This document shows positions 24,238-32,952 of a stretch of 64,000 nucleotides of DNA, piece by piece. Position numbers and translations under genes: made by a program. Within the stretch, counting starts at the first letter, position 1, and each line of letters opens with the position of its first letter. Source of the stretch: Oleispira sp963851095 (GTDB lineage Bacteria; Pseudomonadota; Gammaproteobacteria; Pseudomonadales; Oceanobacteraceae); contig CAWKOX010000033.1 of NCBI GenBank assembly GCA_963851095.1, positions 124,001 through 188,000 on the forward strand, written 5' to 3'. A model generated the notes under the pieces. It saw nothing but the letters and a program-made list of their open reading frames with translations, was not told the DNA's origin and did no database searches.

Positions 24238-24618
24238 ATGAAAAAGCATACACTTGCAGCACTATTTTTAGCATCATCTGTTTTATCGGCAGCGGCTTAT
24301 GCCGAGTGCGATGAAAAGGGACATAAGAAAGGCGGCCACAAAAAGCATGGCGCTAAGCACTTCACCATGATCGATACGAATAAAGATGGAAAATTATCGA
24401 AAGAAGAAATGCTACAGTATCATGAGAATCACTTTACCAAAGTCGATGCGGATGGTGATGGCTTTGTTAGTAAAGATGAAATGAAAGCGCAGTATAAGAG
24501 TAAAAAGAAGCGCTTCATGAAAATGGATACCAATAACGATGGTGAAGTCTCTGATGAAGAGAAAGCGGCTTTCAAAGAAAAACGTAAAGCTCGTAAAGCT
24601 GATAGAGATGAAGAATAG
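24238..24618 (+). CDS. Periplasmic EF-hand protein
   Basis: A 126-residue protein: signal peptide 1-22 (SAAAYA cleavage), a His/Lys/Gly-rich stretch (23-40) that could bind transition metals, and three EF-hand loops DTNKDGKLSKEE (46-57), DADGDGFVSKDE (70-81) and DTNNDGEVSDEE (97-108), all with acidic ligands at 1, 3, 5 and 12. The charged tail is Lys/Arg/Asp/Glu. It would bind calcium in the periplasm. It is the first gene, 34 bases ahead of an ECF sigma factor; with the next three genes it forms a likely sensing unit. Confidence 0.85.
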   Translation: MKKHTLAALFLASSVLSAAAYAECDEKGHKKGGHKKHGAKHFTMIDTNKDGKLSKEEMLQYHENHFTKVDADGDGFVSKDEMKAQYKSKKKRFMKMDTNNDGEVSDEEKAAFKEKRKARKADRDEE

Positions 24619-24652
24619 CGTTGTCTCTGTGTCTGGATATTTTAGGTAATTA

Positions 24653-25216
24653 ATGAAAAGTCTACAGCAGCAGACGGATGAAGAGCTTATGGTATTAATA
24701 CAAGCGCATAATCACGATGCATTTTCAGAACTGGTCTTACGACACAGTGATCGTTTTTATGCCTTGTCTTATCGCACGCTTTTTAATCAGTCTGATGCTG
24801 AAGACATTGTTCAAGAATCGTTTTTAAAACTGTGGCACAAGCCAACATTATGGAAGTCGAAGCGAGGCAGTAAATTTACTACCTGGTTTTATCGACTTGT
24901 CGTTAATGCGTGCCATGATTTAAATAAGAAAAAATCCTCGCAAGAATATTCATTCAATGATGACGATCATGATCAAGTAATAGAAGATGATCACTCATCA
25001 CCTCAACTTTCTGATATCGAAGCGGCCCTTAAGCAATTACCCGAAAGACAGCGCACTGCACTTAACCTTTGTTTTTATGAAGGGTTAAGTAATAAAGAAG
25101 CGGCAGTCATTATGGATATTCGATTAAAAGCATTACAGTCTTTGATTATGCGAGCAAAGGCCGCCTTAAAAGAACACTTTAATCTCTCAGAGGAAAATGA
25201 TCATGCAAACAAGTGA
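24653..25216 (+). CDS. ECF RNA polymerase sigma factor
   Basis: A 187-residue sigma-70-family ECF factor. Region 2 is about 22-90 (SELVLRHSDRFYALSYR; DAEDIVQESFLKLW, region 2.2; TTWFYRLVVNACHD, region 2.4). Region 4 is about 125-178 (LPERQRTALNLCFYEGLSNKEAA with the helix-turn-helix). There is no C-terminal extension. It overlaps the next gene, the usual layout for a sigma/anti-sigma pair. Its size matches CnrH-type factors. Confidence 0.93.
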   Translation: MKSLQQQTDEELMVLIQAHNHDAFSELVLRHSDRFYALSYRTLFNQSDAEDIVQESFLKLWHKPTLWKSKRGSKFTTWFYRLVVNACHDLNKKKSSQEYSFNDDDHDQVIEDDHSSPQLSDIEAALKQLPERQRTALNLCFYEGLSNKEAAVIMDIRLKALQSLIMRAKAALKEHFNLSEENDHANK

Positions 25217-25553
25217 TGAGCAACTCAATGAGTTATTAAAACGTGCAGCGCCCATTCCTGCGAATAATAATTTAGCGCAGCGTATTATTCTAAATGCGGA
25301 GAAAAATATACATGGCTATTCTGAGAGTACAAATGGTAATGCTGACAGCTTATTTAAGCAGATACTGAACAGTTTTATTATTCCTAAGCCTGCTTATGCT
25401 TTAGCGTGCAGTATGTTGCTAGGGGTGCTGGTAGGGTGGCAGAACTCTGATGTGGCAGGTATCAGTCTTAATTTAGAAGAAAGCCTGACAGTGACCACTA
25501 TTGAAGAAGATTTAAGCAGCTTGTTTCTTGCTGAAGTGAATTATTATGAATAA
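25203..25553 (+). CDS. Short single-pass membrane protein, probable anti-sigma factor
   Basis: A 116-residue protein. The cytoplasmic N-terminal half (TSDEQLNELLKRAAPIPANNNLAQRIILNA) is helical; one membrane helix is near YALACSMLLGVLVGW, with a short periplasmic acidic tail (ESLTVTTIEEDLSS). This topology and position after an ECF sigma gene match anti-sigma factors such as CnrY. I prefer the ATG at 25203 because GAGGA is 8 bases upstream; 25197 is too close. There is no zinc-binding anti-sigma HxxxCxxC motif. The 3' end overlaps the sensor gene by 8 bases. Confidence 0.65.
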   Translation: MQTSDEQLNELLKRAAPIPANNNLAQRIILNAEKNIHGYSESTNGNADSLFKQILNSFIIPKPAYALACSMLLGVLVGWQNSDVAGISLNLEESLTVTTIEEDLSSLFLAEVNYYE

Positions 25554-26001
25554 AAAAATGAAAGTATTTATATCGTTATCGGTGTTTTTAAACGTTGTGC
25601 TGGTGGGGGTTATTCTAGGGGGGGTTACGGGGGGATTTTCTAAACACCATTTTGGCCATGGGCATAAGTCTCAACAAATGGAGCAGCGTTTAAATAATAT
25701 TCTAACGGTAATTCCAGAGGATAAGCGTACACAATTCAGGCAAAAATTAGCAGAACTTAAAGCATTAAAGCGTACTGATAAAAACGATATGAAGCAGGCA
25801 CGAAAAAATATTCTACAGGTATTTGAGCAAGAGCCATTTGATCGAGAAGCGTATCAGCAAGCAGTTCAACGTATTAACCAATTGCATCAAACGCAAATGG
25901 ATAAACGCATGGGGCTAATGGTTGATGTCGCTGAGTATTTGTCGCCGCACGAGAGAAGACAGTTATCGAAATTGATTATGAAGCGGGGAGGGGGTCGATA
26001 G
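25546..26001 (+). CDS. Periplasmic metal-sensor-like protein (CnrX/ZraP/Spy-like)
   Basis: A 151-residue protein anchored by an N-terminal helix (about 7-28), then a His-rich KHHFGHGHKS stretch and a long all-helical periplasmic domain (ILTVIPEDKRTQFRQKL; QAVQRINQLHQTQMDKRMGLMVDVAEYLSPHERRQLSKLI). The last block is the LxPxERxxL-type motif of the heavy-metal-resistance/Spy/CpxP helical family. It ends the four-gene unit. By analogy with CnrX (148 residues, same topology) it would sense a metal or envelope signal and control the anti-sigma factor. The ligand is unknown. Confidence 0.75.
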   Translation: MNKKMKVFISLSVFLNVVLVGVILGGVTGGFSKHHFGHGHKSQQMEQRLNNILTVIPEDKRTQFRQKLAELKALKRTDKNDMKQARKNILQVFEQEPFDREAYQQAVQRINQLHQTQMDKRMGLMVDVAEYLSPHERRQLSKLIMKRGGGR

Positions 26002-26042
26002 ATTTTACAATTTAATTGGGTATCAGTAGGGGTAGGTAAAAA

Positions 26043-26119
26043 TGGTGGGCCCGCCCCGACTTGAACGGGGGACCTGCCGATTATGAGTCGGATGCTCTAA
26101 CCAGCTGAGCTACGGGCCC
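26043..26119 (-). tRNA. tRNA with CAU anticodon, most likely tRNA-Ile2 (lysidine type)
   Basis: The minus strand folds as a 77-base tRNA with encoded CCA: acceptor GGGCCCG/CGGGCCC, D-stem GCTC/GAGC, anticodon loop CTCATAA (anticodon CAT), T-arm CCCCG/CGGGG with TTCAAGT. C4-G69 and C5-G68 match known TilS identity pairs, and elongator tRNA-Met usually starts GGCTACG; so Ile2 with lysidine-modified C34, reading AUA, is preferred. Pair 27-43 is a U-C mismatch. It lies just downstream of rpoD. Confidence 0.93.
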
Positions 26120-26231
26120 TTGTTATCGCTAGATAACGCAAACGATTATAACCATGCTTTACAAAGAGCGCCACCCCTTTGATTTAAAAAAGAAAAACAT
26201 CTTATTTAAATCATAAAAACGGTCGCCAAAA

Positions 26232-26263
26232 CAAGAAAACCCGGCAATGGCCGGGTTTTCTTG
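26232..26263 (-). terminator. rpoD terminator
   Basis: CAAGAAAACCCGGC (26232-26245) pairs perfectly over 14 bp with GCCGGGTTTTCTTG (26250-26263) around AATG. Read on the minus strand, the stem ends in a T-rich arm followed by GTTTT. It separates rpoD from the tRNA gene. Confidence 0.88.
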
Positions 26264-26324
26264 TTTAAATTTCAAACAATTTAAGTTGTTTGAAATTTAC
26301 TACCTGTTAAGAAGTTCTTACAGA

Positions 26325-28169
26325 CTATTCGTCTAAGAAGCTACGTAGGTGATCAGAGCGCGTAGGATGACGTAATTTACGTAACGCTTTCGCTTCAATC
26401 TGACGAATACGCTCACGAGTAACGTCGAACTGCTTACCAACTTCTTCCAAAGTATGATCTGTGTTCATATCGATACCAAAACGCATGCGAAGTACTTTTG
26501 ATTCACGAGCGGTTAAGCCGGACAGTACGTCGCGTGTTGCATCGATTAAGCCGCCAGTAGTGGCTGTATCGATTGGCGATTCAGACATGGTATCTTCAAT
26601 GAAGTCACCTAGGTGTGAATCTTCATCATCACCGATTGGCGTTTCCATCGAGATAGGTTCTTTGGCAATTTTAAGTACCTTACGAACTTTATCTTCTGGC
26701 ATTTCCATACGCTCGGCCAATTCTTCTGGCGTTGCTTCACGGCCCATTTCTTGTAGCATTTGACGAGAGATACGGTTCAACTTGTTGATCGTTTCAATCA
26801 TGTGTACAGGAATACGAATGGTACGTGCTTGGTCAGCAATCGAGCGAGTAATCGCCTGACGAATCCACCAAGTAGCGTAAGTCGAAAACTTATAACCACG
26901 ACGGTATTCGAACTTATCTACCGCTTTCATCAAGCCGATGTTACCTTCTTGAATCAAATCTAAGAACTGCAAACCACGGTTGGTATACTTTTTCGCAATC
27001 GAGATAACAAGACGTAGGTTAGCTTCAACCATTTCTTTCTTAGCACGACGTGCGCGAGCTTCACCGATGGATACTTTACGGTTAACTTCTTTAATTTCAG
27101 GAATGGATAGGCTCACATTTCCTTCAATTGATTTAATCTTTTTCTGAGCGCGCTGAATGTCAAACTTAAAGACAGCAACCTTTTCAGAATATGGCTTATC
27201 AGCGGCGATTAAATCGTCAACCCAATCTGGGTTCGTTTCGTTACCCTGATAAGATTTAATAAATTCTTTACGGTCCATACGGCACTTACGAGTAAGTAGA
27301 ACCATGATGGCACGTTCTTGCGTACGAATAGCTTCTTGTGATTCACGAGTATTGTTAACCAATGCTTCAAAGTAACGAGGTGTTAATTTGATTGGCGCAA
27401 ATACTTCGGCTAATTCATCGAAGGCAACTTCGGCTTCTTTGCTTGCACGGCCGTGTTTAGCAAGAATAACTTCTAAAGCATCGTAAGCAACTCGAACTTC
27501 TTTGAAACGGCCTTGAACCATTTCAACGTCTAGTCCGCCGCTTTCTTCTTCGTCTTCGTCATCTGTTGAATCGTCAGAGTCATCAGCATCATCGCTATCG
27601 GCATCTTCATCTTTCACAGGTTTTGGCTGTGTCTGAGGAGGAGGTGTAGGAATTTCGTCGGATGGGTCGATGAAACCGTTGAATACATCACCAATACGAT
27701 TGACGTCATCTTCAGCCGCTTCGAACGCTGTTAGAACGGTTTCAACAGTACCTGGATAATACGCAAGTGCAGACATCACTTCACGGATGCCTTCTTCAAT
27801 GCGCTTAGCGATTACAATTTCGCCTTCACGGGTTAGTAGTTCAACAGTACCCATTTCACGCATATACATACGCACTGGGTCAGTCGTACGACCTACGTCA
27901 CTATCAACAGCCGCTAGAGCAGCTGCGGCTTCTTCAGCTGCGTCATTATCTGTATCGTTACCGGCCACGAACATAGCATCAGCATCAGGTGCGACTTCAG
28001 ATACCGGAATACCGATATCGTTGATCATACGGATGATGTCTTCTACTTGATCTGGATTCGCGATGTCATCGGGTAAGTGGTCGTTTACCTGGGCATGAGT
28101 CAGGTAACCCTGTTCTTTACCCTTGGCGATGAGGTCTTTCAAACGCGATTGTTGTTTATTCGCTGACAT
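26325..28169 (-). CDS. rpoD: RNA polymerase primary sigma factor RpoD
   Basis: A 614-residue sigma-70. The start at 28169 gives MSANKQQSRLKDLIAKGKEQGYLTH, the conserved region 1.1 opening; the frame is open 16 codons further up but those residues are not family-like. It has region 1.2 (DPVRMYMREMGTVELLTREGE), a large acidic non-conserved insertion (Asp/Glu run), region 2 (LRLVISIAKKYTNRGLQFLDLIQEGNIGLMKAVDKFEYRRGYKFSTYATWWIRQAI in pieces), region 3 and region 4 ending RKLRHPTRSDHLRSFLDE. It follows dnaG in the macromolecular-synthesis operon. Confidence 0.98.
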   Translation of the reverse strand: MSANKQQSRLKDLIAKGKEQGYLTHAQVNDHLPDDIANPDQVEDIIRMINDIGIPVSEVAPDADAMFVAGNDTDNDAAEEAAAALAAVDSDVGRTTDPVRMYMREMGTVELLTREGEIVIAKRIEEGIREVMSALAYYPGTVETVLTAFEAAEDDVNRIGDVFNGFIDPSDEIPTPPPQTQPKPVKDEDADSDDADDSDDSTDDEDEEESGGLDVEMVQGRFKEVRVAYDALEVILAKHGRASKEAEVAFDELAEVFAPIKLTPRYFEALVNNTRESQEAIRTQERAIMVLLTRKCRMDRKEFIKSYQGNETNPDWVDDLIAADKPYSEKVAVFKFDIQRAQKKIKSIEGNVSLSIPEIKEVNRKVSIGEARARRAKKEMVEANLRLVISIAKKYTNRGLQFLDLIQEGNIGLMKAVDKFEYRRGYKFSTYATWWIRQAITRSIADQARTIRIPVHMIETINKLNRISRQMLQEMGREATPEELAERMEMPEDKVRKVLKIAKEPISMETPIGDDEDSHLGDFIEDTMSESPIDTATTGGLIDATRDVLSGLTARESKVLRMRFGIDMNTDHTLEEVGKQFDVTRERIRQIEAKALRKLRHPTRSDHLRSFLDE

Positions 28170-28337
28170 ATAGGCCCTGTTGTAGTCGTCGCAGTCGTCT
28201 GCTCTGTGGCTAGGCAATAAACCCGAAAGTATAAACGCTAACCACTCATTGCGCTAGGCAAAGAGCGGGCTTGAGTACGAATTGATAAAAATTTCTGTAG
28301 TTAATTTGGGGATGAATTAAAATAATTCAAGGGTTGT

Positions 28338-30329
28338 TTACTTTTTATGCTTCTTCAGCTGTTTGGGTAGTGCTAAATAGCGTACCTTTTCTTCGCTGGT
28401 TAACTGGCTAGCCGATTTAGAGGCTACTTTATTTTGTAATGTTTGCCATTCGCGGCGTAAAGCTCTGTGTTGAAGATTTTGCAGAGTGCCTTGGATGTAA
28501 TGGCTAGCATCGTCATTAATAGCGTTTTCGAGCTTCTTATTCGCAATGGATTTTAAGTATTCAGTATAGGGGCTGCCAGTCCACAATATTAATAATCCAA
28601 TGCTGCTTTTTTGTGGGTTGGCCTTTAATTTCTTTAGCGTTTCACACAATAGGCGCTCATTCTCATCTTCTGGTTCAAAATCTTCAGGTAGTTCGATATG
28701 TTGAGCGCTTTCTGGAAACTTGACCAATAGCGTCAATGCTTTTTCGGTCATGTTAGTGAGTTGCTTGTTTTCTTTGTGATTCGAAGATGTGGCGGACGGG
28801 TTTGTTGATGTTGGCGCATCCGTATCGATAAAATCACCGACGTCATACTCATGCTCCTCTTCATCGTTGTATGCTGGGCCATCATAATGAATGTCAGCTA
28901 CTTGGCTAGAGGGCTGATGTGGATTTTCGCTTTTTTGGCCTTCTTGCAGCGGATTTTCTGATTGCTGATTCTCTTTATTTTGGGCAGCTCTGTGAAAATT
29001 TGGTTTTTCAGTTTCGGCTGGTAATAACTTGGCGAGTATTTCTTGTTTGATGCCCGTTTCTTGCGCTAACTGCTGCTGCATTAATTCTTTAAGCATGCCG
29101 GTTGGTAGGCGCGAAATCAGAGGCGCTGCAAGTTGACCAAAGCGCGCTTTGCCATCAAGGGTATCGAAATCGACTTGTTCTTTAACGCTGTCGAAAACAA
29201 ATTCAGGCAGGTGTTTAGAATTATCTAAACGCTTTTCAAAGGCTTCTTTGCCTTCTTTACGCACGATGGTATCGGGGTCTTCGCCGTCGGGTAAAAATAG
29301 AAAACGAGCTTGTAAGCCATCTTGCAGTGCTGGGATGACGGTTTCCATTGCGCGTTGTGCCGCTTTGCGACCGGCATTGTCGCCATCGAAGCAGAAAATG
29401 ATTTCAGGCACGACTTTAAATAAGCGGCGAATGTGATGCTCGCTGGTCGCTGTGCCTAGTGTGGCAACGGCGTAATGAATGCCGTACTCCGCAAGAGCGA
29501 CTACGTCCATGTAGCCTTCAACAATTATCATGCGCGTCAGCTTTTGGCGAATTTTACGTGCTTCATAAAGGCCGTAAAGTTCTTGGCCTTTATGGAAAAT
29601 AGGGGTTTCTGGAGAGTTGAGATATTTAGGTTTCTCATCCCCTAATACACGACCACCAAAGGCGATGACTTGGCCTTTTACGTTGCGGATCGGAAACATG
29701 ACGCGATCACGAAAGCGATCATAGGTGCGGCCATCTTCTTTTTCGATGGTCATACCGCAGCTAATCAATTGTTTGATGGTCTTATTGTTTGTGCTGTCGT
29801 TTTTCTCGCCAGGTGCTAGGGAGTTCTGCAGGTTATCCCAGCCTGGGGGGGCGTAGCCGATGGAAAAAAACTTAGCGGCTTTGCCCGATAAGCCACGATC
29901 TTTTAAGTAGCTGATTGCTTTATCTCTGTCGCTACTGGTGCGCAGCTGCAGTTCGAAAAAATCAGCTGCTTTTTGAGTGAGGGTAAGCAGCTCTTTGTGC
30001 TGAGGTTCTCTACTCTGTTGGTCTGAACCTTCACGAGGAACTTCTAAATTTAGATCGCTCGCAAGCTTTTCTACTGCGTCGGGAAACTCTAAACCATCAA
30101 ACTCCATAACGAATTTAACCGCGCTACCGGTTGCACCACAACCAAAGCAGTAATAGAACTGTTTGTCTGGGCTGACGGTAAATGATGGGGTTTTTTCATT
30201 ATGAAAGGGGCAGCAAGCTGAATAGTTTTTACCCGCTTTTTTGAGGCGAATACGGGCGCTCACCACATCGATTATGTCGAGGCGACTGATTAGATCATCG
30301 ATGAAGTTTTGGGGTATGCGTCCGGCCAT
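28338..30329 (-). CDS. dnaG: DNA primase DnaG
   Basis: A 663-residue primase. The zinc-binding domain has Cys40, His43, Cys61 and Cys64 (CCPFHNEKTPSF; YYCFGCG). The RNA polymerase core follows, with the Toprim segment IIVEGYMDVVALAEYG near 267-282 and CFDGDNAGRKAA near 315-326. The C-terminal DnaB-binding helical domain is last. Between core and C-terminal domain (about 440-535) lies a long Gln/Asn/Glu/Asp/Ser-rich linker that looks disordered. It makes RNA primers for replication. Between yqeY and rpoD, same strand. Confidence 0.97.
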   Translation of the reverse strand: MAGRIPQNFIDDLISRLDIIDVVSARIRLKKAGKNYSACCPFHNEKTPSFTVSPDKQFYYCFGCGATGSAVKFVMEFDGLEFPDAVEKLASDLNLEVPREGSDQQSREPQHKELLTLTQKAADFFELQLRTSSDRDKAISYLKDRGLSGKAAKFFSIGYAPPGWDNLQNSLAPGEKNDSTNNKTIKQLISCGMTIEKEDGRTYDRFRDRVMFPIRNVKGQVIAFGGRVLGDEKPKYLNSPETPIFHKGQELYGLYEARKIRQKLTRMIIVEGYMDVVALAEYGIHYAVATLGTATSEHHIRRLFKVVPEIIFCFDGDNAGRKAAQRAMETVIPALQDGLQARFLFLPDGEDPDTIVRKEGKEAFEKRLDNSKHLPEFVFDSVKEQVDFDTLDGKARFGQLAAPLISRLPTGMLKELMQQQLAQETGIKQEILAKLLPAETEKPNFHRAAQNKENQQSENPLQEGQKSENPHQPSSQVADIHYDGPAYNDEEEHEYDVGDFIDTDAPTSTNPSATSSNHKENKQLTNMTEKALTLLVKFPESAQHIELPEDFEPEDENERLLCETLKKLKANPQKSSIGLLILWTGSPYTEYLKSIANKKLENAINDDASHYIQGTLQNLQHRALRREWQTLQNKVASKSASQLTSEEKVRYLALPKQLKKHKK

Positions 30330-30391
30330 TTGGCTATATTACACTATTAACAATATGATTGAAGAGACTGAAATACGGTGAAGCAGAAACT

Positions 30392-30417
30392 AAAAAGGCA
30401 GCCGAAGCTGCCTTTTT
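30392..30417 (-). terminator. Terminator between yqeY and dnaG
   Basis: AAAAAGGCAGC-CGAA-GCTGCCTTTTT (30392-30417): an 11-bp perfect stem with a CGAA tetraloop and A/T arms on both strands. Known rpsU-dnaG operons carry an intra-operon terminator that lowers primase expression relative to S21; this one fits that role. Confidence 0.9.
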
Positions 30418-30473
30418 ATGCAATCAAAAGATTGTGTGTCGATTAGCCGGCCATTTAACAGGTAGCGTGGGGG

Positions 30474-30920
30474 TTAACCCAGTGCCGCTTTAACCAGTTG
30501 GCTGACTTGCGCCATATCGGCGCGGCCTTGTACTTGTGGTTTGAGGACGCCCATTAACTTACCCATATCCTGCATGCTTGCAGCACCGGTTTGGGTAACA
30601 GCGTCAGCCACTATTTTGGCCAGTTCATCTTCACTCAGTGCTTCTGGTAGAAACTCAGAGATGATAGAAATTTCAAACTTCTCTGTTTCGGCAAGATCGT
30701 GACGATCAGCTTGCTCATACTGTTCAATTGAATTCAGACGCTGCTTAACCATTTTATCTAAAATGACTAAGGCACGTTCATCATCAACGTCAATACGTTC
30801 ATCTACTTCAACACGCTTAAATTCTGCAGAGGCTAAGCGTAATGCGGACAAACGAGGTTTGTCCTTGGCACGCATAGCGTCTTTAATAGAACTTTTTATA
30901 CTTGCAACAATAGCACTCAT
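30474..30920 (-). CDS. yqeY: GatB/YqeY-domain protein
   Basis: A 148-residue helical protein of the YqeY family: the N-terminal helices carry KDAMRAKDKPRLSALRLASAEFKRVEVD, and the C-terminal tail domain has LPEALSEDELAKIV and GKLMGVLKPQVQGRADMAQV. The C-terminal part resembles the tRNA-binding tail of GatB and Asp-tRNA amidotransferases, but YqeY occurs without them. Function is unproven; a tRNA-linked role is often proposed. It sits between rpsU and dnaG, as in many gammaproteobacteria. Confidence 0.93.
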   Translation of the reverse strand: MSAIVASIKSSIKDAMRAKDKPRLSALRLASAEFKRVEVDERIDVDDERALVILDKMVKQRLNSIEQYEQADRHDLAETEKFEISIISEFLPEALSEDELAKIVADAVTQTGAASMQDMGKLMGVLKPQVQGRADMAQVSQLVKAALG

Positions 30921-30978
30921 AAAATCTTTCTTTTGATCGACGGTATTTAGCTAAAAAGCAGCTAGAAATGGGGTTTGA

Positions 30979-31194
30979 TTAGTACAAACGAACCATTTTT
31001 TTGTTTTCACGCTGAACTTTCTTCGCGTGACGCTTAACAGCAGCAGCGGCTTTACGCTTACGTACTGAAGTAGGCTTTTCGTAATGTTCACGACGACGAA
31101 CTTCTGACAAAACGCCTGCTTTTTCGCAAGAACGTTTGAAACGACGTAGAGCTACATCAAATGGCTCGTTTTCTTTAAGTTTTACAGCTGGCAT
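30979..31194 (-). CDS. rpsU: 30S ribosomal protein S21
   Basis: A 71-residue basic protein, MPAVKLKENEPFDVALRRFKR start and a Lys/Arg-rich tail (KRKAAAAVKRHAKKVQRENKKM), identical in layout to S21. It binds the 30S platform and helps initiation. It is the first gene of the rpsU-yqeY-dnaG-rpoD unit and is preceded by a good sigma-70 promoter. Confidence 0.98.
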   Translation of the reverse strand: MPAVKLKENEPFDVALRRFKRSCEKAGVLSEVRRREHYEKPTSVRKRKAAAAVKRHAKKVQRENKKMVRLY

Positions 31195-31307
31195 CCAAAA
31201 TCACCTAATAAATAATTCAGTGTTAATCTTTTAGGGGCAACCACAAGAAGCCCAAATTTTGTCTTTCTATAACGTATGCGCGTTGCACACCTTATATAAG
31301 GGCGGGC

Positions 31308-31336
31308 ATTCTAATCGGTATACGTGAGAATTGCAA
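31308..31336 (-). promoter_or_regulatory. Sigma-70 promoter of the rpsU-dnaG-rpoD unit
   Basis: On the minus strand TTGCAA (31331-31336) and TAGAAT (31308-31313) are separated by exactly 17 bp, about 115 bp before the S21 start. A GC-rich stretch and a small palindrome CTTATATAAG follow it. The whole 31195-31559 divergent gap otherwise holds only AT-rich DNA and the unseen tsaD promoter. Confidence 0.7.
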
Positions 31337-31559
31337 AGAGTATAGGTAAGGTTAGTTGGGAATAATCATAAAATGGCGATTTAAGGCTAATTAAAGAACC
31401 AGATTGTCTGATAACTTATCTATTTAGTGCCTAAAATACGCAAATATAAGCAAAGTAGTGCCAAAGGTATCCTAAAATCATTGCCATGCGCGTATCATGC
31501 CCGCAATTGACATTATTTCGACTTTATTAGACTTTCATTATTAAGGTATCAGAGGCTTT

Positions 31560-32612
31560 ATGCTGATTCTTGGCTTAGAAACTTCCTGTGATGAAACCGG
31601 TGTTGCTGTTTATGATAGCGAACGCGGTTTATTGGCACATCGTTTATACTCTCAAATTGCAGTGCATGCAGAATATGGTGGCGTGGTGCCTGAATTGGCA
31701 TCTCGTGATCATGTGCGTAAAGCGTTACCACTCATCAATGAAGCCTTAGCGGAAGCGGGTCATACGGTGCAAGACCTAGAAGGTATTGCTTATACACAAG
31801 GCCCAGGTCTTGTTGGCGCTTTATTAGTGGGCGCAAGCCTAGGGCGATCGCTTGCGTGGGGGCTGAGTATCCCAGCGGTGGGTGTTCATCATATGGAAGG
31901 TCACTTATTAGCACCGATGCTAGAAGATGATCGCCCCGAGTTTCCGTTTGTCGCGTTACTCGTATCCGGTGGCCATACTCAGCTAGTCCATGTTGCGGGT
32001 ATTGGGGAATATACCTTATTAGGCGAGTCGCTAGATGACGCCGCCGGCGAGGCCTTTGATAAAGCCGCTAAAATGATGGGTTTACCTTATCCTGGTGGTC
32101 CAGAGCTGAGTAAGTTGGCAGAGCAGGGGGATGACAAGCGTTTTGAATTCCCTCGCCCTATGACAAACCGTGCAGGTTTAGATTTTTCGTTTAGTGGTTT
32201 AAAAACCGCTGCACGTACCGCGATTATCAAACATGCGGTTGATGGTGTTTTGGATGAGCAAACGAAAGCGGATATCAGTGCGTGTTTTCAAGCTGCGGTT
32301 GTGGATACCTTAGCCATTAAGTGTAAGCGAGCTTTAAAGCAAACGGGCTTAAAAAATCTTGTGATTGCCGGTGGTGTCGGTGCTAATAAATTATTGCGCC
32401 AACAGTTAATTGAGATGACAGGAAAAGTCGGTGGGCAGGCATTTTATCCGCGTGCAGAATTTTGTACGGATAACGGTGCAATGATTGCGTATGCCGGTTG
32501 TCAGCGCTTATTAGCAGGGCAGGGTACTGATTTAAGTTTATCGGTTGTTCCTCGCTGGCCGATGACGGAATTAAGTTCTATTACTGCCAAGAGCGCCGAT
32601 AACAATGGATAA
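31560..32612 (+). CDS. tsaD: tRNA N6-threonylcarbamoyladenosine transferase TsaD
   Basis: A 350-residue ASKHA-fold protein (Kae1/TsaD). MLILGLETSCDETGVA is the phosphate-1 loop; His111 and His115 (HHMEGH) bind the catalytic metal; LLVSGGHTQL and the C-terminal VIAGGVGANKLLR and DNGAMIAYAG are conserved. With TsaB and TsaE it transfers threonylcarbamoyl to A37 of ANN-decoding tRNAs. Divergent from rpsU, as usual. The stop overlaps the folB start by 8 bases. Confidence 0.97.
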   Translation: MLILGLETSCDETGVAVYDSERGLLAHRLYSQIAVHAEYGGVVPELASRDHVRKALPLINEALAEAGHTVQDLEGIAYTQGPGLVGALLVGASLGRSLAWGLSIPAVGVHHMEGHLLAPMLEDDRPEFPFVALLVSGGHTQLVHVAGIGEYTLLGESLDDAAGEAFDKAAKMMGLPYPGGPELSKLAEQGDDKRFEFPRPMTNRAGLDFSFSGLKTAARTAIIKHAVDGVLDEQTKADISACFQAAVVDTLAIKCKRALKQTGLKNLVIAGGVGANKLLRQQLIEMTGKVGGQAFYPRAEFCTDNGAMIAYAGCQRLLAGQGTDLSLSVVPRWPMTELSSITAKSADNNG

Positions 32613-32952
32613 GGTATTTATTCGTGGGTTAACTGTTGAAACGATTATTGGCGTTTTCGATTGGGAAAAACAGGTTCAGCAGCCGTTAATTTTTGATCTC
32701 GAAATGGATTGGGATATTACTCAAGCAGCTGCCACCGACGATTTAGCGTATGCATTAAATTATGCCGCTGTAAGCGATCGTGTTATCGAGTTTGTTCAAG
32801 GTAATCAGTACGATTTATTAGAGCGTTTATTGGTGCAGTTAGCCGAAACCCTACGCGCAGAATTTTTTATTCCTAAAATTAAAATTCGAGTTGAAAAACC
32901 AGCGGTAGCGCCAAACGCTATTGCGGTTGGGCTGGAAATTGAACGTGGTTAG
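32605..32952 (+). CDS. folB: Dihydroneopterin aldolase FolB
   Basis: A 115-residue FolB: the opening MDKVFIRGLTVETIIGVFDWE, then LNYAAVSDRVIEFV, DLLERLLVQLAETL and a C-terminal VEKPAVAPNAIAVGLEIER. In the folate pathway it cleaves 7,8-dihydroneopterin to 6-hydroxymethyl-dihydropterin plus glycolaldehyde; such enzymes may also epimerise. It overlaps tsaD in front and folK behind, so the three genes are translationally linked, and FolB hands its product directly to FolK. Confidence 0.95.
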   Translation: MDKVFIRGLTVETIIGVFDWEKQVQQPLIFDLEMDWDITQAAATDDLAYALNYAAVSDRVIEFVQGNQYDLLERLLVQLAETLRAEFFIPKIKIRVEKPAVAPNAIAVGLEIERG

